Under the pieces are notes generated by a model, which did not search any database, was not told where the DNA came from, and saw nothing but the letters and a program-made list of their open reading frames with translations. Positions 33,540 through 42,328 of a stretch of 64,000 bases of DNA are shown in pieces. How positions within the stretch are numbered: the first letter of the stretch is position 1; each line of letters starts with the position of its first letter. The position numbers were made by a program, and so were the translations under genes. Origin of the DNA: Ruminiclostridium cellobioparum subsp. termitidis CT1112 (GTDB taxonomy: Bacteria > Bacillota > Clostridia > Acetivibrionales > DSM-1351); assembly GCF_000350485.1 (NCBI RefSeq), contig NZ_AORV01000020.1:1-64000 (forward strand), read 5' to 3'.

Positions 33540-34148
33540 CTACTTTGCCTCGTCCTGCCTCAATTTCCCCAGAGCACCTCCAGGATGCCATTTGATATAT
33601 TGCTTTGGTGTAATATTTTTTTTATTTTGCAGCATTATACTGAGGCCCTGCAGGACAATAATTTCAGCAATTATTGATGCTCTGGGGGCCCTGTTCAGGG
33701 AATCCCCCTCGTTAACAACCCCGGCAAACAGAAAAACATCCGAATTTTCAGCCAGCCAGGAATTTTTTTGTCCCGTTACACCTATAATCTTAGCTCCGTT
33801 GCTTTTTAGTGTCGAAACCGTCGCTTTCAACTCTGCGGTTTCTCCGCTGTTTGATATGGCTATTACGACATCTCCGTCCATTACCTGGCCCGATGAGCCG
33901 TGAACGGCCTCAGTACCGTGCAGTTCGTAGGCAGGTGTTCCCGTGGAAGACAGCAGGGATGCAATGTAGCCGGCAACATGCCCCGGCTTGCCAATCCCGG
34001 TAATATGAACCCTTTTTCCCTCTTCTTCGGCATCCCCTATCAAGCTGACGGCAGCCTCGTAAAAGTCATCGCCTATTTTATCTATTAAATCTTCCGTCTC
34101 GCTTATAACGGTAGAAAGGAAATACTTCAATACGTCCTTTTCATTCAT
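33540..34148 (-). CDS. SIS-domain sugar-phosphate isomerase, KdsD-like without CBS domains (locus 1)
   Basis: A 202-residue single SIS domain. It resembles the catalytic half of arabinose-5-phosphate isomerases (KdsD/GutQ): HITGIGKPGHVAGYIASLL, STGTPAYELHGTEAVHGSSG, GDVVIAISNSGETAELKA, and the C-terminal HPGGALGKL. The two CBS domains of KdsD are missing, as in some catabolic or short isomerases. The family interconverts D-arabinose 5-phosphate and D-ribulose 5-phosphate; 6-phospho-3-hexuloisomerase is a related alternative. It lies 18 bp after a ribokinase-type gene and behind GH172, and has a close paralogue in locus 2. Kdo synthesis is not expected in a Gram-positive, so a catabolic role is inferred. 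Confidence 0.82.
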   Translation of the reverse strand: MNEKDVLKYFLSTVISETEDLIDKIGDDFYEAAVSLIGDAEEEGKRVHITGIGKPGHVAGYIASLLSSTGTPAYELHGTEAVHGSSGQVMDGDVVIAISNSGETAELKATVSTLKSNGAKIIGVTGQKNSWLAENSDVFLFAGVVNEGDSLNRAPRASIIAEIIVLQGLSIMLQNKKNITPKQYIKWHPGGALGKLRQDEAK

Positions 34149-34165
34149 AGCTGTTCCCGCCTTTG

Positions 34166-35137
34166 TTATAAATTATTTTTATGAGCTTCCATCAAAGCAA
34201 GCACTTCTGCCCTGAAGGGAAGTGACGGCTGTGCACCCATTCTGGATACGGTGATTGTGGCAGTATAGCTTGCAAACAAAATTGCTTCTTCCTCAACCAT
34301 ATCCGAGCATATTGCCGTACAAAACGCTCCGATAAATGAATCTCCCGCTGCGGTGGGATCCTTGACCTCCACAATATCAATACACGGCTGGTATATGAAT
34401 TTTTCTGCATTTATCAGTGCCGCTCCGTTACTTCCCAGAGTGATGATTACATTTTTGACGCCTTTTTTTAAAAGCACTTCAGCAGCAGCCTTTATCGTTT
34501 CAGTATCCACACCGCTTTTCGAAGTGTTTACTTTAATTCCCGTGAGATCGGCGGCTTCATGTTCATTGGGGGATATGTATGTCAACTTTTTCAGGAGAGA
34601 ATGGCTTAATGGCGCCGAAGGAGCGGAGTTCAGCATGATGGGAACATTCTTTTCATAAGCCATATCCGCAACTGCCTCATTAACTTCCATAGGAATTTCC
34701 AGTTGAAGCATCACCATATCATAATTTTCTATCTCATCCCTCAGAAATTCCACGTCTTCTGTTGTAAGTGCCATATTGGCACCCGGTATCAGCAGAATCC
34801 TGTTTTTTGATTTCTGCCCCTCCTTCAATTCCAGCATTATATTTCCTACACCCGTCGGTGCGTCCGGGTCCCTGATAACATGTCTTATATCTATACCGGC
34901 TTTGCCGGCTGAACCAATCAGCATTTCACCAAAAATATCCTTCCCTACCTTTCCCACCATCGTTACATCTGCTCCCAGTAAAGCCGCCTGTACTGCCTGA
35001 TTTGCTCCCTTTCCTCCGGGTGCTGTGCTAAAATCAATACCTATTGTGGTCTCTCCTTCATTGGGCAGCCTTCCGGTGGTTGAAATAAGATCCATAATAA
35101 AGCTCCCGACTATGAGCAGCTTGGGCTTGTTTTCCAT
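34166..35137 (-). CDS. rbsK: Ribokinase-family (PfkB) sugar kinase (locus 1)
   Basis: A PfkB-type kinase of 323 residues, very close to ribokinase: N-terminal VGSFIMDLISTTGRLPNEGET, the sugar-binding PGGKGANQAV, YISPNEHEAADLTG, and the C-terminal signature VKDPTAAGDSFIGAF containing the anion hole and catalytic Asp. The product would be a pentose 5-phosphate. The substrate could be D-ribose, but the next gene encodes an arabinose-5-phosphate isomerase-like protein, which ribose would not need; D-arabinose is the inferred substrate. AAAGGAG seven bases before the ATG selects this start over one 11 codons upstream. A LacI-type palindrome lies in its leader. Confidence 0.88.
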   Translation of the reverse strand: MENKPKLLIVGSFIMDLISTTGRLPNEGETTIGIDFSTAPGGKGANQAVQAALLGADVTMVGKVGKDIFGEMLIGSAGKAGIDIRHVIRDPDAPTGVGNIMLELKEGQKSKNRILLIPGANMALTTEDVEFLRDEIENYDMVMLQLEIPMEVNEAVADMAYEKNVPIMLNSAPSAPLSHSLLKKLTYISPNEHEAADLTGIKVNTSKSGVDTETIKAAAEVLLKKGVKNVIITLGSNGAALINAEKFIYQPCIDIVEVKDPTAAGDSFIGAFCTAICSDMVEEEAILFASYTATITVSRMGAQPSLPFRAEVLALMEAHKNNL

Positions 35138-35165
35138 AAATTTGCTCCTTTCTTCGTACAGTTTC

Positions 35166-35179
35166 TGCAATCGATTCTA
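35166..35179. promoter_or_regulatory. ATCGAT-centred LacI-type operator before the locus 1 kinase
   Basis: TGCAATCGATTCTA, 29 bp before the kinase start in the GH172-kinase gap. It shares the TGNAATCGATTNCA pattern (read on either strand) with sites at 36345 and 45875, all within the same gene cluster. Confidence 0.5.
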
Positions 35180-35185
35180 CAAGGA

Positions 35186-36313
35186 TCAGACTTTTAACTG
35201 CCCGGGATTGTCATGGGCAAAAACCTTTTTAAAGTTTTTTTCATTGAAGCCGTTGATGTCGGGCAAAGGAAGTCTGTCTTTCACCTGGGGCACAGGTATC
35301 TGTTTTTTATGAGGCTCGGTCTGATACCAGTATGCCGTTGATGAAATGTCATCACTGCGGTGGTTGTTATGTCCGTGTTCAATAGTCACTTTTATGCTTT
35401 TCCTGAATACGATGGGATCCAGAATATGATACCTGTAAGTGGATATTTTTCCGCCCCAGTTTGGACCTCCTCCCATGATCAGCCCGTGATACGGGGTGCA
35501 TATTTCCTGCTGGGGGCACCATGCGGTATTGAAATAGTCTTCTGTTCCTGTCCCGTGAAGTGACGGCGGCCATTTCTCCCCGTCAATGAAAATCATATCG
35601 TCTCCCTCGCCATACCAGTTCCATTCCTTTGTAAATCTCAGGTTATGCACATTAAAGTTGCAGCCCACATAGTGTCCTTCTCCTTCTGCATCAAGAATTA
35701 CATAGTTCCCTTCCCCGGTGGTATTTTTACCGCCGAATTCAAACTCTGCGTTATCCATATCCCTGTCCGGGACTCCGTCGGTGGGACATTGTCTTGACCA
35801 ATGGGCGTGGAACCTCAAATCATTGGTTTTTATTTCACATTCCTCGTAATTCACATAGAAATAAAACTTTATGGCGTTATTTGCGTCACTTGTTATTTCT
35901 ATTCTGGCCTCACTTTCAAAGGGCATGGGGAAAAAGCAGTTAAAGGCTTTACCGTCTTCCGGACTCATCATAAGATATTCGGAGGTAAAATTCCTTGTTA
36001 TGCCGTGCCCCATTCCGAAAAAGTCACCTATGGGAACCTCTATACTTGGATTTTCCTCTTTGTCCCAGTATGCCCTGATCACAATTTTGCGCGGCAGGAA
36101 CTCCTCTTCGGCTACTTCCATTCCGTCTGTAGCCATAGTCATCCAGATATGTCTTATATAGCCCGAACCTTTTACATTAAATATTTCAGTTGACGTACCC
36201 GGCAGCAGAGTATAGTAATCCTTGTTCCCGCCTGTTCTGTCATAGCTTGAAATTCTTCTGGTGGTACCGTTTTTCTTCTGACAAATACTTAAACTTCTGT
36301 TATCGTTAAGCAT
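35186..36313 (-). CDS. GH172 (DUF2961) glycoside hydrolase
   Basis: A 375-residue cytoplasmic protein (no signal peptide) with the DUF2961 fold of glycoside hydrolase family 172. Characterised members cleave alpha-D-fructofuranosides, difructose anhydride or D-arabinofuranosides. Typical segments are GGNKDYYTLLPGTSTEIFNVKG, GSGYIRHIWMT, VPIGDFFGMGHG, GTGTEDYFNTAWC and YRYHILDPIVFRKSIKVTIEHG (the acidic Asp/Glu residues in GTEDYF and the jelly-roll core are diagnostic). GGAGG five bases before the second in-frame ATG sets the start. It lies between lacI and the kinase. Being intracellular, it would act on imported oligosaccharides or glycosides; D-arabinofuranoside is inferred from the isomerase/kinase pair downstream. 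Confidence 0.85.
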   Translation of the reverse strand: MLNDNRSLSICQKKNGTTRRISSYDRTGGNKDYYTLLPGTSTEIFNVKGSGYIRHIWMTMATDGMEVAEEEFLPRKIVIRAYWDKEENPSIEVPIGDFFGMGHGITRNFTSEYLMMSPEDGKAFNCFFPMPFESEARIEITSDANNAIKFYFYVNYEECEIKTNDLRFHAHWSRQCPTDGVPDRDMDNAEFEFGGKNTTGEGNYVILDAEGEGHYVGCNFNVHNLRFTKEWNWYGEGDDMIFIDGEKWPPSLHGTGTEDYFNTAWCPQQEICTPYHGLIMGGGPNWGGKISTYRYHILDPIVFRKSIKVTIEHGHNNHRSDDISSTAYWYQTEPHKKQIPVPQVKDRLPLPDINGFNEKNFKKVFAHDNPGQLKV

Positions 36314-36344
36314 AGGATCCTCCATTTTTTTACCATTTAGTGTG

Positions 36345-36358
36345 TGAAATCGATTCCA
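36345..36358. promoter_or_regulatory. ATCGAT-centred LacI-type operator before GH172
   Basis: TGAAATCGATTCCA, 32 bp before the GH172 start codon; a near-perfect palindrome of the LacI/GalR operator type. Confidence 0.55.
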
Positions 36359-36480
36359 TATACATTTGAGATTATCCTGCCGGGCTGCTGCCCTTTAATT
36401 TATTGCAAATAACACTCAGAATTATTACAAATTTATATGGCTGATTTCTTTTGAATTATTGTTAAGAAAATTATGAACTG

Positions 36481-37491
36481 TTAGCCTAGCTGCACGCTTG
36501 AATCCCGGACTACCAGCCTGGGAAGCAATCTGACCCTTTTCTTTTCACTGCTTTCGTTCAGGATATTATCCATGAGTATCTGTGCGGCATTTCGCCCTAT
36601 TTCCTCCTGCATCATTGCCACAGAAGACAGCTTGGGAGTCACCCTGATTGCCGATTGTGTATTATCCATGCCCACTACTGCCATATCGTCGGGTATCCGC
36701 AGGCCCGACTCCTCCAAGGCACTCATGGCACCTATGGCCATAAGGTCATTTGCTGCGACTATGGCAGACGGAAGGCTTTCCCGCTTTAACAATTCCCTTG
36801 TGCACATATAGCCTCCGCTTTCAGTGTAATTTGATTGCAGGATGTATTTCTCGTTGATCCTTAACCCCGCGTCAATAATCGCATCCCTGTATCCTAAAAA
36901 ACGCTCGTGGCCGGTTTGTTCCTCCATATTTCCGCCCATAAAGGCAATTTTCTCATGTCCCTGCTTCAGTAAATGCTCGGTAGCCATTTTAATGCCAAGA
37001 TAGGTATCAACATGAACATAGTCGAAGCTGTCATTTTTATGTGCAGATTCATACTTATTGGTTATGACCACCGGTACATTCAGAGAATTGATTGCCTTTA
37101 TATTTTTTTCACAAAAATTGAAGGAAACCATTATCATGCCGTCTGCAATTTTTCCCTTAACATTTTGTATTGCCTTCAATTCCTCATCCAGACTGTGTTT
37201 TGTATAAATAAGTATCATGAGATAATCATATTTCTCAAGTATGCTGTTGACACCGTATATCATATCAAAATAAAAAGGATTGCATATGTCGGGTATTGCC
37301 AGAACTATTCTTTTTGTCCTTTTGGAGCGCAGCATCTTGGCTGAAGAATCCGGTATATAGTTCAGTTCCTGTGCAACTTTTTGAATCTGGCTTTTTGTTC
37401 TTTCATCACAATATCCACTGCCATTAAGGGCTCTTGATACTGTGGAAGCCGATACACCTGCTTTTTTTGCAATATCATATATTGTACTCAT
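36481..37491 (-). CDS. LacI-family transcriptional regulator (locus 1)
   Basis: A 336-residue regulator: LacI HTH and hinge at the N terminus (TIYDIAKKAGVSASTVSRALNGSGYCDERT, hinge LRSKRTKRI), followed by a periplasmic-binding-protein-like sugar-binding domain (IAFMGGNMEEQTGHERFLGYRDA; PSAIVAANDLMAIGAM; MAVVGMDN). GGGAG precedes the ATG. It lies inside the CUT1 gene cluster between the transporter and GH172 and most likely represses those genes until a breakdown product binds. Candidate operators with an ATCGAT core occur upstream of GH172, the kinase and the sensor kinase. Confidence 0.92.
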   Translation of the reverse strand: MSTIYDIAKKAGVSASTVSRALNGSGYCDERTKSQIQKVAQELNYIPDSSAKMLRSKRTKRIVLAIPDICNPFYFDMIYGVNSILEKYDYLMILIYTKHSLDEELKAIQNVKGKIADGMIMVSFNFCEKNIKAINSLNVPVVITNKYESAHKNDSFDYVHVDTYLGIKMATEHLLKQGHEKIAFMGGNMEEQTGHERFLGYRDAIIDAGLRINEKYILQSNYTESGGYMCTRELLKRESLPSAIVAANDLMAIGAMSALEESGLRIPDDMAVVGMDNTQSAIRVTPKLSSVAMMQEEIGRNAAQILMDNILNESSEKKRVRLLPRLVVRDSSVQLG

Positions 37492-37645
37492 TCATATTAC
37501 TCCCGTATCATTATAATTTGTCCTGGCTAATATCATTTATATAATACTATACCTTGCCTCTTCACTACAACAATACGGAGGATATTTACACCGGGTATCC
37601 AGGCTGCCGGCGGATGGGCTCCAGGTTTAAACCAATCCCGTGTTT

Positions 37646-38476
37646 TTACTTGAGCCCGCTCATTTTTATCCCTTCCACCAGATGCTTCTGCAGTGCAAAG
37701 AATATTATTATGATTGGTATTACGGTGATGACTCCGGAGGCCATGATTGCATTCCAGGGCGTATCCGAACGGCCTACAAAGTTTGCAAGAGCAACCTGGA
37801 GCACCCACATGCTTTGTTTTTGGGTTACAATTAAAGGCCAGAGATAATTATTCCAGTTTGCTATAAAGAATGCCACTCCCAAAGTCACGCTTATTGATTT
37901 TGACAAAGGCAAAAATATTTTTGTGAAAATACCCAGGTACGAGCATCCGTCTATTGTTGCGGCCTCTTCCAAATCATCGGGCATTGTTATGAAAAACTGT
38001 CTGTAAAGGAATATCCCGTATGCGTGCGGGATTGCCGGTATAATAATACCTTTGAATGAATTAAGCCAATCAAACTGCTTCATTAATATGAACAGAGGTA
38101 TGGTAATCACGGAAAAAGGTATCATTAAAGTACTTATGATCCAAAGGAACATACCCTTTTTGCCAACAAAATCGAGCCTGGCCAATGCATATCCCGACAT
38201 AGCATGGAATACCAGGGCTACCAGTGTTACAACCGTCGAAACAAAAAGAGAGTTTGAAAAATATCTCCCAAAATTCTCATTTAATGCAGTTGTATAGCCA
38301 TCCATGGTAAATGTGCCGGGTATGATTTTCATATCAAACACATCTGATTTGGGCTTTACGGATGATATGAACATCATGTAGATGGGAAAAACCACCATTA
38401 TTCCTAAAATCGCCGCAATTACGACTTTTGTAATATATATCTTTCTATTTCTTTTTGCTTCCAGTGTTTTACTCAT
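37646..38476 (-). CDS. CUT1 sugar ABC transporter permease, MalG-like
   Basis: A 276-residue permease with six helices and the EAA loop EEAATIDGCSYLGIFTKIFLPLSK that docks the ATPase. The N terminus (VVAAILGIMVVFPIYMMFISSVKP) and end (EGIKMSGLK) are typical of the MalG/AraQ group. Its start overlaps the end of the MalF-like gene by 8 bp. No ATP-binding subunit is encoded in the locus; in Firmicutes such transporters share an MsmX-type ATPase encoded elsewhere. Confidence 0.93.
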   Translation of the reverse strand: MSKTLEAKRNRKIYITKVVIAAILGIMVVFPIYMMFISSVKPKSDVFDMKIIPGTFTMDGYTTALNENFGRYFSNSLFVSTVVTLVALVFHAMSGYALARLDFVGKKGMFLWIISTLMIPFSVITIPLFILMKQFDWLNSFKGIIIPAIPHAYGIFLYRQFFITMPDDLEEAATIDGCSYLGIFTKIFLPLSKSISVTLGVAFFIANWNNYLWPLIVTQKQSMWVLQVALANFVGRSDTPWNAIMASGVITVIPIIIIFFALQKHLVEGIKMSGLK

Positions 38477-39395
38477 CTGAATTCCCCTTTGTTATCCTTA
38501 ACTGGATTAAACTAAATACGAATATGATGGCAAACAATACAAATGCCAGTGCAGATGAATATCCAACCTTCATATATTCAAATGCATTTTTATATATATA
38601 ATAAACCGATACGTTGGTCGCATCAGCAGGTCCTCCGTTTGTTAAAATCTTGATTTGGTCAAAGACCTGAAATGAAGCTATGGTAGTAACTATGAGCACA
38701 AAAGTGTTTACCTCCTTCAGCAGGGGAAAAGTGATACTCTTGAAAACATGAAAAAAATTCGCCCCATCCAGGTATGCTGCTTCGTAATAGCTGACAGGAA
38801 TGTCCTTCAATGCCGCCAGAAAAATTATCGAATAGTATCCTATAAGCATCCATGCCGAAATAAATGCGATACAAAAGAGCGCCTGTTTCGGGTTCCCCAA
38901 AAAATCCTGGGCGGGAAGCCCGATTGCCCTCAAAATATCATTGATGAAACCCCTCTGAGGGTCCATCATAAATCTCCATATAAGGGAGGCTACAACAGTA
39001 GATATGGAATATGGGATAAAATAAAGAGTTCTGAAAAATTCCTGTGCCGAGCCCGGAATTGAATTCACAAATACCGCAAGTAAAAGTGAGATGCAAAATA
39101 CCATGGGCACAAACATTAATGTATAGAGAAGGGTAGTCCATACCGAATGCCACCATTGTCCATCCGAAAGCAGGTTTTTATAGTTTTCCAATCCGATATA
39201 TTTCATTGGCTCCAAAACATTCCAATCATGAAAACTGACATAAAGAGCTATTAATATAGGGACAAATATAAACAGGGCTATACCGATGACATCAGGTGCA
39301 AGCATAAAATATGCGAACAGATTTTCTTTTACCTTTTTACTTTTTATACCATATTTTTTTCTTGTGGTCATTGTTGAAATTGATAAATTGTTCAT
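38469..39395 (-). CDS. CUT1 sugar ABC transporter permease, MalF-like
   Basis: A 308-residue permease (MalF/UgpA type) with six helices and the EAA loop YYEAAYLDGANFFHVFKSITFPLLK (split over the conserved region). It begins with a basic cytoplasmic tail and FAYFMLAPDVIGIALFIFVPILIAL. GAGGAG precedes the ATG by six bases. It pairs with the MalG-like permease downstream and the binding protein upstream to import oligosaccharides or glycosides. Confidence 0.93.
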   Translation of the reverse strand: MNNLSISTMTTRKKYGIKSKKVKENLFAYFMLAPDVIGIALFIFVPILIALYVSFHDWNVLEPMKYIGLENYKNLLSDGQWWHSVWTTLLYTLMFVPMVFCISLLLAVFVNSIPGSAQEFFRTLYFIPYSISTVVASLIWRFMMDPQRGFINDILRAIGLPAQDFLGNPKQALFCIAFISAWMLIGYYSIIFLAALKDIPVSYYEAAYLDGANFFHVFKSITFPLLKEVNTFVLIVTTIASFQVFDQIKILTNGGPADATNVSVYYIYKNAFEYMKVGYSSALAFVLFAIIFVFSLIQLRITKGNSDE

Positions 39396-39471
39396 GGTAA
39401 TCTCCTCTGGACTGTTTTATACCGCCCCGGCCCCAACTGAACCGGGGCGGCATAAAATTACGTTTTCCTTA

Positions 39472-40818
39472 TTACATGGCACCATTGTAAGTCTTCAGGA
39501 AATCAGCAATCTTATCATTTGCCTTTTTGGCTTCCGACTTTGGATCTCCATTATTGAACATAACATTCTGAAGTGCATCACCTACTGCATTTACGATTTC
39601 AGAAGGATATCTGGGCTCGCCCACTGCCGAATCATATATTTGATTGGTAAATACCTCTCTCAGACCTTTTGTGTAAATATCCTTACCGGCTTCAATAACT
39701 GATTTTCTCGGGGAGTAAGCGAATTTGACCTTTGTACACCATTCCAGAGGGATACTGGTATCCTCGGCAAATGCCCACATTGCAAATTTTGCAGCTGCAT
39801 CGCTATTCTCACTTTTACCGTTTACCATAAGCTTCCATCCGCCGGCAGCTGTGGCAGCTTTGCCGCCCTCCGGAACCGGCAGCGGAACAAGACCTATATT
39901 GGTGTCCTGGTAATTGTTTTCGAGGCTGGCTACAGCCCATGTGCCGCATACCTGCATGGCAGCCTTGCCGCTTCCAAGGAGTGCAATTTCATTGGTCAAT
40001 GGAATGGAAAGCTTTGAAGGTGCACCGGCCTTTATAAGATCTCCCCAAAGTTTCAATGACTTTTCAACACCTTCACCTTCAAAGGTAGCTGTTTTTGTGC
40101 CTGAATCTATGACATTGGCACCTGTCTGCCAGAGGAAGGGATACCATGTGAAATTCTGATAATAGCCTTTGCTCGGTTCAACTATCAAGCTTGCAATATC
40201 GCCTTTCTTCAACTTTTTAGTCGCATTTATAAGTTCGTCCCAGGTTTTTGGAGCCTCAAGCCCTGCGGCCTTGAACATGTCCTTGTTGTAATACAGGCCC
40301 AATAATTCTATTTCAAATGGAATTGCAACAATTTTTCCATCTACGGTTACCGCGTCAATGGCACTTGGCAAAAAGTCCTGTTTCATTTCATCAGTAAAGT
40401 ATGATGTCAAATCCTTTGCTACGCCGCTGTTTGCATATTTCAGGAAATCACCCGGGCTCATTACGAATACATCCGGACCTGCATTGGCCGCAAAAGCAGT
40501 TGTCAGCTTTGTGCCCATGTAATCAGATTCGGGGAAATTCTCATAGGTGACCTCAACGTTTGGATTTACAGCCTTGTATTTCTCGGGCAGAGATGCCATA
40601 AACTCCTTTTCTGCGTTTGTATGGAAAGTCCAAAATGAGATTTTTGATTTTCCTCCAGAGCTTTCGGTTGAATTTACAGCGGTATTTGTGGTGTTTGAGG
40701 TATTTGTGGCTTTTGATGAATCATTTGAAGCACTTTGACCTGAGCCGCAGGCAGCCATACCCAATACCAGGCCTGCCGCAACTGCCAGGCTTGCCAATCT
40801 TTGCATGTTCCTTTTCAT
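39472..40818 (-). CDS. Extracellular sugar-binding lipoprotein (SBP family 1), main transporter subunit
   Basis: A 448-residue lipoprotein: signal peptide with lipobox GMAAC (Cys24), a Ser/Thr/Asn-rich linker, then a type 1 extracellular solute-binding domain (KISFWTFHTNAEKEFM; GPDVFVMSPGDFLKYANSG; WDELINATKKL; CGTWAVASLENNY). AAGGAGG precedes the ATG. It leads the transporter operon. A 15-bp motif shared with the promoter region of the YesM-type kinase lies 79 bp before its start and is the likely binding site of the YesN-type regulator. It is about the same length and architecture as the second binding protein upstream. Confidence 0.92.
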   Translation of the reverse strand: MKRNMQRLASLAVAAGLVLGMAACGSGQSASNDSSKATNTSNTTNTAVNSTESSGGKSKISFWTFHTNAEKEFMASLPEKYKAVNPNVEVTYENFPESDYMGTKLTTAFAANAGPDVFVMSPGDFLKYANSGVAKDLTSYFTDEMKQDFLPSAIDAVTVDGKIVAIPFEIELLGLYYNKDMFKAAGLEAPKTWDELINATKKLKKGDIASLIVEPSKGYYQNFTWYPFLWQTGANVIDSGTKTATFEGEGVEKSLKLWGDLIKAGAPSKLSIPLTNEIALLGSGKAAMQVCGTWAVASLENNYQDTNIGLVPLPVPEGGKAATAAGGWKLMVNGKSENSDAAAKFAMWAFAEDTSIPLEWCTKVKFAYSPRKSVIEAGKDIYTKGLREVFTNQIYDSAVGEPRYPSEIVNAVGDALQNVMFNNGDPKSEAKKANDKIADFLKTYNGAM

Positions 40819-40896
40819 TTATTAAATCCTCCTTAAAGAAATATAATTTATTTCATCCAAATTATATTGCCTTTGGCAAAAAACCGTAATGTAACA

Positions 40897-40911
40897 CTTC
40901 TTGGATTATGT
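40897..40911 (-). promoter_or_regulatory. Motif shared with the kinase promoter, putative YesN-type operator (transporter)
   Basis: CTTCTTGGATTATGT (ACATAATCCAAGAAG on the coding strand) differs at one base from 45792-45806. Both lie about 80 bp upstream of the start codons they precede (79 and 84 bp). Confidence 0.55.
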
Positions 40912-40974
40912 AATCTATTTTTGGTAAGAATAAATGCTGCCTGATAAACCGAAAAAATTTTTTTTAAAATCATC

Positions 40975-41013
40975 AAAAAAAAAGGTACAAAATCTAAGAT
41001 TTGTACCTTTTTT
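40975..41013 (-). terminator. Terminator between the two binding-protein genes
   Basis: GGTACAAA and TTTGTACC form a perfect 8-bp stem (with partial TCT/AGA inner pairing), flanked by nine As and a T run. It lies 25 bp past the stop of the second binding protein, so the kinase-regulator-binding protein genes form a unit separate from the transporter operon. Confidence 0.85.
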
Positions 41014-41038
41014 ATATTTATAAAGTTTTTCTTTCATA

Positions 41039-42328
41039 TCAGAATATCTGACTTTCGCCCCCAATATACCCGTGAATTTGGTCTTCGGCAAATTTGGCGA
41101 TATCGTCTATTTTCTTGTCCGAATACATGGCATCCTGCAGAGCCTTGCTGATAGTGCTCGATATCTCCACCGAATATCTGGGCTCCGGTATGGATCTGGA
41201 CATGACTTCCTGCATAAAAAATGTATTTTTACCCTTGTAGAAAATGTCCCTGTTGTTATCTATGACAGACTTTCTGGCAGGAACCTTTGAACTGGCCTCG
41301 GTACACCATTCCAAAGGCCTTGATGTATCCTCCCCCCACATCCATAAGGTAAACTTGACGGCATCTTGAGCAAACCTGCTATTTGAATTGACAGCCTGGT
41401 ACCAGCCTCCGTATACGCTGACACTACTACCCCCGTCGGGATGCGGGACCGGAACTATACCATATTCAAGATCAGGATAATATTTTTCCAGCATGCGTAC
41501 AGCCCAAAAGCCGCATATCTGCATTGCCGACTTTTCGGTAGCAAAGGGATAAATATCGGAGGGTATCTGCACACTGGTTTCCTGGGTATAATTATATTTG
41601 GCCAGGTTCCTCCATAGGCTTAATGCCTTTGCTCCCCTTGTTCCGAATTGTGTTGCTGCCATATAGCTGTCAGTTGAACCGGTGGTCTGCATGAGAAAAG
41701 TGTAAAAGATGAAATTCTGATAATCATTGATTTGAGTTGGCAGACAAATGCCGGATATAGCATCGGATTGCACTGTTTTCGCACAGCTTTCCAACTCGCT
41801 CCAGGTAGTCGGCGGCTTCAGGTGCTGCCTTTCGAAAACCTTTTTATTGTAATAAAGTGCCACAGGTTCCCTTTCTATGGGTATTCCCAGTACTTTTTTA
41901 TTATATGTGGCAATCTCCAGGCTCTGAGGATTTAAATCCTTTTTCAGACCGTCGCTTATGAAATCATCCAGAGGCAGCATATACCCCGCCTTGGCATATT
42001 TGAGAAAGCTCCCTGCCGAAATCATGTAAATATCAGGTGCACTGTTGGTGGCAAATGCAGTAGGCAGCCTGTTGGTCAGATAATCGTTATACGGGATTAC
42101 CTCGAAGTTTACCTGAATACCTGGATTTTCTTCATTCCACTGCTTGACCCATCTGCTGATTACGTAGTCCTCTTTATTTGATCTGAATTTCCACATCTCC
42201 AGATTTTTCACATTCTCGGTATGATCTGCCTGGGATATCTCAATCCTGGGTGAGCAGCCGGTAATATTGATAAGCAGCAATATAGCTGTCAGACAGGCGA
42301 TACATCTTGATATTACGTGTTTAACCAT
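41039..42328 (-). CDS. Second extracellular sugar-binding lipoprotein (SBP family 1), linked to the two-component system
   Basis: A 429-residue lipoprotein (lipobox ITGC, Cys25) with the same solute-binding fold and shared motifs as the transporter binding protein (LEMWKFRSNKEDY; APDIYMISAGSFLKYAKAG; ICGFWAVRMLEKYYPDLEYGIVPVPHPDGG; TSRPLEWCTEASSKVPARKSVIDNN). Its start overlaps the response regulator by 8 bp, and a terminator separates it from the transporter genes. It may therefore hand the sugar to the sensor kinase rather than to the permeases, acting as a sensing accessory. That role is inference from gene order; a second importer ligand-binding subunit is the alternative. Confidence 0.88.
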   Translation of the reverse strand: MVKHVISRCIACLTAILLLINITGCSPRIEISQADHTENVKNLEMWKFRSNKEDYVISRWVKQWNEENPGIQVNFEVIPYNDYLTNRLPTAFATNSAPDIYMISAGSFLKYAKAGYMLPLDDFISDGLKKDLNPQSLEIATYNKKVLGIPIEREPVALYYNKKVFERQHLKPPTTWSELESCAKTVQSDAISGICLPTQINDYQNFIFYTFLMQTTGSTDSYMAATQFGTRGAKALSLWRNLAKYNYTQETSVQIPSDIYPFATEKSAMQICGFWAVRMLEKYYPDLEYGIVPVPHPDGGSSVSVYGGWYQAVNSNSRFAQDAVKFTLWMWGEDTSRPLEWCTEASSKVPARKSVIDNNRDIFYKGKNTFFMQEVMSRSIPEPRYSVEISSTISKALQDAMYSDKKIDDIAKFAEDQIHGYIGGESQIF

